The position numbers and the translations under genes are program-made. 20,995 bases of DNA, taken from a virus. Each line of letters opens with the position of its first letter. Within the stretch, counting starts at the first letter, position 1. The stretch covers positions 1-20,995 of IMG/VR virus record IMGVR_UViG_3300013132_000314, one strand, 5' to 3'. This document shows positions 8,801 through 15,445 of the stretch, in pieces. The notes under the pieces are model-generated. The model was not told the origin of the DNA and did no database searches. It worked only from the letters and a program-made list of their open reading frames with translations.

Positions 8801-10827
8801 TCTATATGAATAGACCGATACAAGAAAACAGTGGTAGTGGTTCATGGTACGTCAGTGCAAAATCACCCGAACCCCATACAAACAATTTAAATAGTAAATT
8901 ATTTTTTACACCATATAATTTTACAGTCGACACTACCCATTTTACTTCAGTTACTAGTACCGCATTAAGTTATTATTCTTCTTTAGATAAAAGTAATTTA
9001 AGTTTTCAACCCGATTCAAATGCATTTACTATTTCACATTATACATCTAGTAGTGATGTTGATGACAATGGTAGTAACACACAAACAATAAGGTTTGATG
9101 ATACAAACACATTTCAAGGAAATGTTGAAGGAGGGTCTTTTATTGGAAGCACTGAGACTAACGGAAACATATTTGGATCTTTAGGGAATTATAAAGGTAG
9201 AGTTTATGCACCAAAGTACTCAACAATAAATTTAACTATAACATCCGCTAACCCAAAATTAGTTTTAAGATCCGATAGGTTACCAACGTCGGATAAGTTA
9301 CAAAATTTTGGAAATAATTCATTTGCACTACATCAAAACGATAATTTTGCAATTTATAAACAAGATTATGGAAATAGTGCACCCCCTAACCCACCAACAG
9401 GAAATGTTGCAACAGACTCTACTAATAATTCTGGTGATTTTACTGGTGACACCCCATCTGTTCAGGATAGTGTTTTAAGTACATTTAGTTGTGAAGGAAT
9501 GGTACCATTAAAATGTTATGATTATGATAGTAATGGTAATTTTATAGTTAAAGATCCTTGTGATGAGAATGACCCTAAAGTTGTAAAGGGTGGGTGCTAT
9601 AATTTAGTACAAAAACCATTTATTGTATCAATAGGTAAAGATATTGTTAATTTTGCAGAATGGAAGGCCAGGTTTAGAATGATGTTTGGTGCTTGTAGAG
9701 GGGTTTTCTCACACGTATTCCAAAATAATTGGGTAAATGGTACTTTATATATGTACTCTTTTAAAAAGAAAACAATTTTCAATATTACAGGACAACCAAA
9801 AAAATATAAATTTTGCGGAACCTTAGATAATAATTTTAGACCAGGTCAGGGTCCTATTTATTATACTGAAGGAACAACAAATTCATTATTTTATAGATCA
9901 ACACCTTATGATGGAAATAACTTTATTGGTCAAAAACCAAAAAAGAAAGATTTGTCAGGAAATTGGCAAGACGTTGATTTCAAAGGCACTAATGACCACA
10001 ATATATTTTTCCCAACAACTTTGATGGATTTAGGTTCTAGAGATGAGTTTGTTAGGGAAATTTGTTTTAATCCGGCATTAGAGGCGTATTATGTTAATAA
10101 TCTAAAATCATCATCATTTAACGAAACTGCAGATATATTACAATTATTTTTTGTTTCAAGACTAGTTAGTAGTAACTTTTTACAAAATATTATAGGGGCT
10201 GGCGACGCATCAATTAATAAATTATTTTCTAGAACTGAAGATAGAATGGATGGTGACGTTGTACAAATGTTTAGTATTAATTCAGAGTATGGCGTTGTAC
10301 CATTTAGTGAAGATGAATACGACGACCCAAATGACCTATACGTCCCACCGACACCTGACCCTCTTATGGGTATTTTCTTTTCTTCAGATACGAGGACAAG
10401 AGCTTTAGCGTCACCTGGTACTATTGTATTTGCCCCAACATTAACATCAAACTTTGGGTATCCTAAATCACAAGAAGTACCAATGTATAAATGGAGTTCC
10501 GCTAATCAAAATACAATATTTGGTAACGAACTTAATGATTGGTTTACAACGCCTAATCAGAATATAGGAGGAAATGGATTCTTTTCAGAAAATTACCAAA
10601 ATTTAAGTTTTATACAATCACCTTTTTCCCCTTATTTTAACAACGGACCCACAGGACAAAAAGGTTATATTTATAATACAGACCAAAACGGTGTACAAAC
10701 CGAAACTTGGCCTTCTTCACAATCTGATAAGTATGTTGTTGGTGCACCTTATCATTTTTATTTTGGTTTGAATGTTGGAAAAACTGCAATAAACAGATAT
10801 ATAACAAAATACATTCTTAACGTATAA
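5866..10827 (+). CDS. Giant baseplate/tail-module protein with hydrophobic multi-span segment
   Basis: I do not recognise a named family for this 1653-aa protein. Residues about 50-170 look like a carboxypeptidase-regulatory-type beta-sandwich: VVAGRVIVNGGYGIPNANVS early and an ESGDFMIVGVPLG strand pair late. Residues about 501-595 are strongly hydrophobic and Trp/Pro-rich (FFLFNLMITIMTPVFLALIP, ILKWFLAILFPAYLLYQAVL, and a second half at about 558-595), enough for three or four membrane spans. A C611-x2-C614-x-C616 cluster follows at once. Residues 620-1200 are Ser/Thr/Asn-rich beta-like sequence. Cys residues 1209, 1217, 1232 and 1244 precede a more compact C-terminal domain. There is no N-terminal signal peptide. 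Sitting between gp6-like and gpI/gp7-like genes, it is probably a virion baseplate component; a membrane-penetrating role is inference. The next gene overlaps its stop by one base. Confidence 0.8.
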   Translation: MGNSYRIRTNFGDDKNIRINVNQNFDFLEILSLKLKQDDVYTRFCADYGVVAGRVIVNGGYGIPNANVSIFIPLSEVDENDVVISTLYPYKRIDQKNEDGYRYNLLPYRQEYGGHTPTGTFPDREDLLTRSEVLEVYEKYYKFTAKTNESGDFMIVGVPLGIQTIMMDLDLSNIGCFSLRPADLIRAGLAGPGQFNGNQFKSSTDLDSLPQIVNFKKDIDVTSFWGEEEICNIGITRVDFDLRELGIEIKPQAVFMGSIFSTSNEDFLKTTCKPKKDAGNLCDMVTGEGKILAIRQTINYDVNGRPVLEQFSLENGGDVIDENGTWLVEVPMNLDYVVTNEFGEQVISNDPSIGIPTKGKYRFRVQYQNESGMENDIMRGDYLVPNVKEWGWSTSNINGPDTFNSTQLDQQKKSYAFSLDWNDYGDLTTTVGQQMVQEAIDCKDRFYEFTFNKVYTVANFVDRWKWGFNRSRHLGIKEITDRRCTTTTNRFPVNDGVRNFDFTFFLFNLMITIMTPVFLALIPILHLLALLWPILKWFLAILFPAYLLYQAVLYGIDGVNAWPAFGLVAWSFVKAILMAGAATAFAIKVAPLLVAFKFKGINLPMMSYPDCEACPCESEDLDTPDVTGTVFSSGNGQGSSQVYGDYTVYNRSGGSFLADTNVGSTWGILQGDQTNTIPVGMNSEDYIFGGAQVKQNKLQADLNGFRYAIAGYPTPPEIGTPVVSIFSDNQYVQAQGVPYSQSLNLANIRERYFDTTTPNIIRTTVNNPGYPSSPFDDNVLILLCEPGTLTNFNSGSLISFVDTNNTNIVNDINNVSGTTNQFGTNAITGSSITATTVYPTTVSYLKQDQTIVSATVYLTATTAESEYKFKTGVEYFQVITGLTVSSAFSLYDSAVNSLLKKYVLNKTQRVYYEKSNGNDDSVVLNQLTSIGSSTYQNLEIIILNRGVDPYTQKQKIKYDLSKLFGYNLGSDTISIEGDFYMNRPIQENSGSGSWYVSAKSPEPHTNNLNSKLFFTPYNFTVDTTHFTSVTSTALSYYSSLDKSNLSFQPDSNAFTISHYTSSSDVDDNGSNTQTIRFDDTNTFQGNVEGGSFIGSTETNGNIFGSLGNYKGRVYAPKYSTINLTITSANPKLVLRSDRLPTSDKLQNFGNNSFALHQNDNFAIYKQDYGNSAPPNPPTGNVATDSTNNSGDFTGDTPSVQDSVLSTFSCEGMVPLKCYDYDSNGNFIVKDPCDENDPKVVKGGCYNLVQKPFIVSIGKDIVNFAEWKARFRMMFGACRGVFSHVFQNNWVNGTLYMYSFKKKTIFNITGQPKKYKFCGTLDNNFRPGQGPIYYTEGTTNSLFYRSTPYDGNNFIGQKPKKKDLSGNWQDVDFKGTNDHNIFFPTTLMDLGSRDEFVREICFNPALEAYYVNNLKSSSFNETADILQLFFVSRLVSSNFLQNIIGAGDASINKLFSRTEDRMDGDVVQMFSINSEYGVVPFSEDEYDDPNDLYVPPTPDPLMGIFFSSDTRTRALASPGTIVFAPTLTSNFGYPKSQEVPMYKWSSANQNTIFGNELNDWFTTPNQNIGGNGFFSENYQNLSFIQSPFSPYFNNGPTGQKGYIYNTDQNGVQTETWPSSQSDKYVVGAPYHFYFGLNVGKTAINRYITKYILNV

Positions 10828-12533
10828 TGGGTAATGAAAATGACATAAGAATAGTACTAGGTTCTAAAAGATTTGCCGGTAGCACAGATAAAGATGTTAG
10901 TCTACAAGTTCCTCTTTCTGCGAATAGGAGAACTATGGTTGAAGGGGACAGGTCTGTTGTTGTTGATGCGGAAGAAAGATTTAATTTAGAAAGACAATCA
11001 AGCGGAACATTTAGAATATCAGGTAAAATATCAAATATTATTAACAATAGTATTTCTGGTAAAACAACTTATTCACCATATGTTAATTATTTGTATTATA
11101 CAAACCCCGTCTCAAACGCATTAGCATTACAAGGTTCACCATGGGAAGGGTACCCACAATTTGATGAGTTTTCATTTTTAAGAATGTCAGGAATAACTGG
11201 ACATATAAATTTTGTACCAAAAAGTGCTTCAACATATAATTGGGCGTCATATGTTACATATGCGTATAGTAGCACTACCGCCCAAACAATGTCCTATACT
11301 AATGAAAATTTTTCAGTAACAAACACATTTAATGTAAATCAGGGAATTCCATTTGTTTTAGAAAATAAAATAATTGGAGGCAGGTCACTTGTTTATTTTT
11401 ATTGCGGAGGAAAACACAATTTACAACCAAACGATTATGTTGAACTTAGTACTACAATAAACAATAGAAATGTTTTTCAAGTATATGACTTAGGAGATGG
11501 TTCTTATGGTTCAGAAAAAAACGTATTTTCAGTATACGATATGAAATTTCCAACAAATGACATATTACCAGGGACTTTTGGTAATTTCAAAAGAATTACT
11601 AATATAAAAAATAGTGGAGAAACAAAATCTAAATATTATATACGACTTCATAAAGTACTTACAGAGGCCAAAGACTGTAATATAACAAAGGCAGGATTTG
11701 AAAATAATCCTTTTTTTACCAAAAAGAAATTAGAGTATTCGGCAATTACACCTAACCAACAACAAAGAATTTCAATAAAAGATAGCTGTCAAAACTATAC
11801 ATTTAACATTACAAAGGATGTTAACATTTCAGGACTTAAAGACAATAATGGAAAACCAATTACTGATTTATATTTGACAACAATAAATAGAAATTACTTT
11901 GGATTTTTTAACCAACCACCAATAGGACAAAACAGTTCAATAGACATTGGATGGGAATTTAATTTTTTACAAAATACTTATGATTCTTGGTGGGATCACA
12001 CATCAACCAATAATAAAGACAATATCCCAATAGGTTCTTATGTGTCTAATGGACAAACATTTTATTATAATGAATTTTTAAATATTGGAGACATCATAAA
12101 AGGAGATTTTTGTGAATACAACGATTATGAACAAAAAGAATATATTGTTTCACCGATTTATCATAAATACTCAATAAACTCAAATGTTTTTTATGATAAC
12201 TCAACACTAAACGAACCTAGTGGTTATCTTTATAAACCACACACAAATATAAAAATCAGATCATTTAGTGACTATTTAGAATTTGGTAATAAAGATGAGG
12301 TTGACAATATACCTAAATATGCTTGGTACTCTGAATATGAAGATACTTTTATTTGGAGAGATTTGTATGAATATGGATACATAGATGGAGATAACATAGG
12401 AGTAAACAACCCATTTACAAATGGGGCACACTACCCCTTTAAAAATATATTATTCCTACAGTACCCAATAAAAAGAAGTACAAGTGTGAAAACAAATTTA
12501 ATAACTCAAATAACTCAAGATAACTGTGAATAA
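10827..12533 (+). CDS. Probable baseplate/tail structural protein, unknown family
   Basis: The 568-aa product begins MGNENDIRIVLGSKRFAGST and has no motif that I recognise. It starts with the same MGN as the 1653-aa neighbour and both have an early charged, Ile/Val-rich strand, but the similarity is too short to call homology. Composition is rich in Asn, Tyr, Ser and Phe with few long hydrophobic stretches, as in phage beta-rich structural proteins. Cys residues are few. The C-terminus is aromatic and charged (IWRDLYEYGYIDGDN, then NNPFTNGAHYPFKN). The start codon shares one base with the upstream stop (TAATG), and the next gene begins eight bases inside its 3' end, so the three are likely translated together. 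Baseplate function is inferred from position only. Confidence 0.75.
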   Translation: MGNENDIRIVLGSKRFAGSTDKDVSLQVPLSANRRTMVEGDRSVVVDAEERFNLERQSSGTFRISGKISNIINNSISGKTTYSPYVNYLYYTNPVSNALALQGSPWEGYPQFDEFSFLRMSGITGHINFVPKSASTYNWASYVTYAYSSTTAQTMSYTNENFSVTNTFNVNQGIPFVLENKIIGGRSLVYFYCGGKHNLQPNDYVELSTTINNRNVFQVYDLGDGSYGSEKNVFSVYDMKFPTNDILPGTFGNFKRITNIKNSGETKSKYYIRLHKVLTEAKDCNITKAGFENNPFFTKKKLEYSAITPNQQQRISIKDSCQNYTFNITKDVNISGLKDNNGKPITDLYLTTINRNYFGFFNQPPIGQNSSIDIGWEFNFLQNTYDSWWDHTSTNNKDNIPIGSYVSNGQTFYYNEFLNIGDIIKGDFCEYNDYEQKEYIVSPIYHKYSINSNVFYDNSTLNEPSGYLYKPHTNIKIRSFSDYLEFGNKDEVDNIPKYAWYSEYEDTFIWRDLYEYGYIDGDNIGVNNPFTNGAHYPFKNILFLQYPIKRSTSVKTNLITQITQDNCE

Positions 12534-13362
12534 TTATTATAAGTTTAGACTAAACAATAAAGAACAATTTATTAACATACCCATAAAAATTGACTTCGAT
12601 AATGAAGGAAGACAAGAGGGTATTGAAGAATTTGAAAGGCAAACAATCGAAAAAATAATAAACCCAATTAACGATTTTGAAACAACAAGATTTTCACATT
12701 CACCTTGGGATACAAATCAAGACAAAACAGAAATAAATTATAATTTTAATTTTTTTGATTTTAATTCTCCAATTTTAGTCGCAACACAATCAAACTGGTT
12801 AGATGATTATCAAAATGCTGGATTTGCCGACAATGAAATTTATTTTTTTGCTAATTCATTTAAAGGAAGTTTTTTTAAATTGGATTTTTATAATACTAAA
12901 AATTTCCAAGATCAAAAAGCGTTATTAAGTATTATTATACCAACACAACAAGGTTTAAAAGAACCGGGTTTTATTGGGGTTGCTCAAACACCCGTCGAAG
13001 TAAAAAAACCAAAGTTTATTTTAGATTTTTTAGGGGCAGACAAAGAAGGGTTTTTTATTTATTGGTTAAAACAACAAACTTTTTTAGCACAAAATGAATT
13101 TTATGTCTCTTGTAAATTTTTTAATGCAAAAAAAGGAATTTTTGTTAGAATGATGAACGAACCACAATCCTCTTTAAATAGTTTAAATAAATTTAATTTT
13201 GATAAAGGACAATATTTTTTTTACAAATATGTATTAGACTATAATACGTATGAGTATAAAGTATATAAAGAAATACCAGTAATAAACCAACCACCAACTC
13301 TGTTTAGAGTGGGAGATACCACTAATCCTGTTGTTTGGTATGAATATGTTAATGAACAATGA
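12526..13362 (+). CDS. Probable structural protein with GTG start, unknown family
   Basis: This 278-aa frame has no recognised domain. It is Phe/Asn-rich (for example YNFNFFDFNSP near residues 71-81) and looks like a beta-rich virion protein. No ATG occurs in frame until the MMNEP stretch near residue 209, and the frame is closed by TAA at 12511-12513, so the start must lie in the first few codons. GTG at 12526, eight bases inside the upstream gene, is the best candidate and gives (M)NNYYKFRLNN. All other complete genes here start with ATG. A TGA stop overlaps the next gene's ATG by four bases. The protein is real on length and context; its exact start and role are uncertain. Confidence 0.7.
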   Translation: MNNYYKFRLNNKEQFINIPIKIDFDNEGRQEGIEEFERQTIEKIINPINDFETTRFSHSPWDTNQDKTEINYNFNFFDFNSPILVATQSNWLDDYQNAGFADNEIYFFANSFKGSFFKLDFYNTKNFQDQKALLSIIIPTQQGLKEPGFIGVAQTPVEVKKPKFILDFLGADKEGFFIYWLKQQTFLAQNEFYVSCKFFNAKKGIFVRMMNEPQSSLNSLNKFNFDKGQYFFYKYVLDYNTYEYKVYKEIPVINQPPTLFRVGDTTNPVVWYEYVNEQ

Positions 13363-14504
13363 TGTATTATAATTTTAATGTCAGAATATCTCCAGGGGTT
13401 TTGAGTACTGATTTAATATCAATACCATATACTAGTGACACAACTAATGGTGTAATATCCTATAATTTTAGTGCATACACCGGTTTAAGTTATTTAGTTT
13501 CGGGAAATACTAATAATTGTGGTTGTAATTTATCAAACTGTGGTGTATGTAATGCATGTAAACCGATCTCATTATTAACAGGACTTACATTACCGATTTT
13601 TTTGACTCAAAAATATAATGACTTGGGTTATTACTCTGAATTTGATGGTTTAGTTTTACAAAAAGATACAATAACTAATTTTCTTTACAGCTCAGATACG
13701 ATAAATCCATATTTAATTACTTTATATGATACGTCCGGTGATCCTACCGCAAGTCTATTAACGCAGACAATTTTTTTTGTTGATTGGGGGGATGGTAGTG
13801 CGATTCAACAATTATCTAATAGCCAAATTAATCATACATACTTAAATAATGGTGATTATACTATAAGTTTTTCAGGAACAAATACATGGTCTACAAATAT
13901 TATTGAAAAACCCATATCAATACCCGTTACAGGTGCAACCGTTGGGAACCCATTAGGTACATACATATTTAATCAACAAGGGGGTAATTGGTCTTCAATT
14001 ACTAATTCATATAATTATATTTTTACCGGAGATTCTCAAAATAATTGCCCTGCTCAAGTATCTAGTTCTTACACTACAATACCTTTTTTAGTTTCTGGGT
14101 ATACAACTTCAAAACTAAGTACTTTAAAAAGATGGGGACCACAAACATATACTCCGGGTTACGTTATAACTAAAAAAGGAAATATGTTGGGTATGGTGGA
14201 TCAAATAACAACAGACTATACATCATATACTATAAATAATATAACATATTATGATTTAAATAATGGTAGAACTTTTTATTTAATGAATAGTTCAGGAATT
14301 ACTTGTAACGATATATCACTTACAAAAATAACAAAAGATGAATATCTATTAGATTTTGTTGCTGCGCCTGAAATTATCACAGACGTTTATTTAGAAAGAG
14401 GTAAATATAGTCCATTTGAAAATTTAAATAGACTAGGAGAAGTCGATAATATTGGAGATTTACAAAAATACGGTTACGGTTTTTTCAAAATCAATAATGT
14501 ATAA
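13359..14504 (+). CDS. PKD-domain and Cys-cluster tail protein
   Basis: The 381-aa product has two visible features. A Cys cluster at residues 54-67 (C54, C56, C61, C64, C67) could bind a metal or form disulfides. Residues about 138-175 resemble a PKD domain: FFVDWGDGS, then HTYLNNGDYTISFSG, the WGDGS/HTY pattern of these Ig-like folds, which are common in surface adhesins. The C-terminus is charged and distinctive (DVYLERGKYSPFENLNRLGE, then NIGDLQKYGYGFF). The start may be ATG 13359 (four-base overlap) or ATG 13362 (TGATG, one-base overlap); both give nearly the same protein. It probably forms an external part of the baseplate or a fibre attachment site, inferred from PKD and position. The next gene lies after a 32-base gap. 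Confidence 0.75.
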   Translation: MMYYNFNVRISPGVLSTDLISIPYTSDTTNGVISYNFSAYTGLSYLVSGNTNNCGCNLSNCGVCNACKPISLLTGLTLPIFLTQKYNDLGYYSEFDGLVLQKDTITNFLYSSDTINPYLITLYDTSGDPTASLLTQTIFFVDWGDGSAIQQLSNSQINHTYLNNGDYTISFSGTNTWSTNIIEKPISIPVTGATVGNPLGTYIFNQQGGNWSSITNSYNYIFTGDSQNNCPAQVSSSYTTIPFLVSGYTTSKLSTLKRWGPQTYTPGYVITKKGNMLGMVDQITTDYTSYTINNITYYDLNNGRTFYLMNSSGITCNDISLTKITKDEYLLDFVAAPEIITDVYLERGKYSPFENLNRLGEVDNIGDLQKYGYGFFKINNV

Positions 14505-14518
14505 AAAACAAAATAAAC

Positions 14519-14529
14519 TATTTATAAAA
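14519..14529 (+). promoter_or_regulatory. TATTTATAAAA element in the 32-base gap before the 302-aa gene
   Basis: This 11-mer differs at one position from the repeats at 3266-3276 and 3292-3302. It lies seven bases before the ATG at 14537, in one of only three sizeable gaps of the structural region. It may be a promoter core or an initiation enhancer. The AT-rich background makes chance occurrence possible. Confidence 0.25.
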
Positions 14530-14536
14530 TAAAAAA

Positions 14537-15445
14537 ATGGCATTAGGAACATACGGAACCATAAGACCCTCAGATGTATCACCAACAGATGTTGAAATAA
14601 TATTACATTATTCGGCAACAAGAGATGTTACAAATGATTTTACTTTAAAAAAATTGAACGCTTCAAGCATTCTTACACCATATTTCCACAATTCAGAAAC
14701 AGGAGGTAATGCAGATATTGAAGTTTTAGGAGGACTTTATAATCTAAAATTACCAACAACAGAATTTAATAAATTAGGTATATATACTCTTTTTATTAGA
14801 CCTGCTGAAATAAGAACAACAATAACAGACTGCGGGGTCCTTTCTTCTTTACCTAATGTAAAAGGTATAGTTATAGACATAAACAATGTTCCTAGCGATT
14901 ATAGAAATAAATTCATAAATCAAGGACTTGTTGGATTCAGAGTAGAGTATTTAAATTCTGACGGAACAAAAATTACAAATTTTTATAGAATTATCACATC
15001 TTCATTTTTTTGTGAACCTGTTGTTACCGAACAAGTAAATACATCTCAAAAGTCAATAAGATATCGTTATGTGGACGGAGGGACCGATTTAATTTTTTGT
15101 ACACTTTCGCCATCTTCTTCACCGACTAACAAACCATCGGCAACCCCATTTATTGGCCAACCTAATCAAAATATAATTATAACTAATACATTTTTTGATC
15201 CAATAACTATAGACATTCAAATGACTGAGCACGATATAGATACTTTAGGTATTGCATTATATGGTAATCAAACAAAAAGTATTGAAGACGGTGTTTACAC
15301 TATGTATGATTCTAATAATAATATATACAAACAGTATAATTTATTTGAAATACGAGATAACTTTAATGAATTATTATATGAGGTTAGACAAGAAAAAATA
15401 AACGGATTCGATTTTAGTAAGAACTTTACAAATATTGTTAGTTAA
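14537..15445 (+). CDS. Probable baseplate/tail protein, unknown family
   Basis: This 302-aa protein begins MALGTYGTIRPSDVSPTDVE and has no family that I can name. The first 190 residues look like a compact folded domain with alternating strands (IEVLGGLYNLKLP, GIYTLFIRPAE, VGFRVEYLNSDG). A Ser/Pro/Thr linker (SPSSSPTNKPSATP, 191-204) follows, then a second domain of about 95 residues (IIITNTFFDPITIDIQMTEH and onward). Cys residues are C99, C159 and C188. The A-rich leader AAATAAAAAA precedes ATGG, with no Shine-Dalgarno. Its stop shares a base with the gpI/gp7-like start, so it is probably coupled to that baseplate gene and may be its structural partner. That link is inference. Confidence 0.75.
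   Translation: MALGTYGTIRPSDVSPTDVEIILHYSATRDVTNDFTLKKLNASSILTPYFHNSETGGNADIEVLGGLYNLKLPTTEFNKLGIYTLFIRPAEIRTTITDCGVLSSLPNVKGIVIDINNVPSDYRNKFINQGLVGFRVEYLNSDGTKITNFYRIITSSFFCEPVVTEQVNTSQKSIRYRYVDGGTDLIFCTLSPSSSPTNKPSATPFIGQPNQNIIITNTFFDPITIDIQMTEHDIDTLGIALYGNQTKSIEDGVYTMYDSNNNIYKQYNLFEIRDNFNELLYEVRQEKINGFDFSKNFTNIVS

Noticed and set aside
12494-12500. A AAT TTA slippery heptamer in frame near the end of the 568-aa gene, possible -1 frameshift into the next gene
   Set aside because: The -1 frame meets TAA at 12521-12523, and the next gene is in the +1 frame, so slippage would not fuse them.
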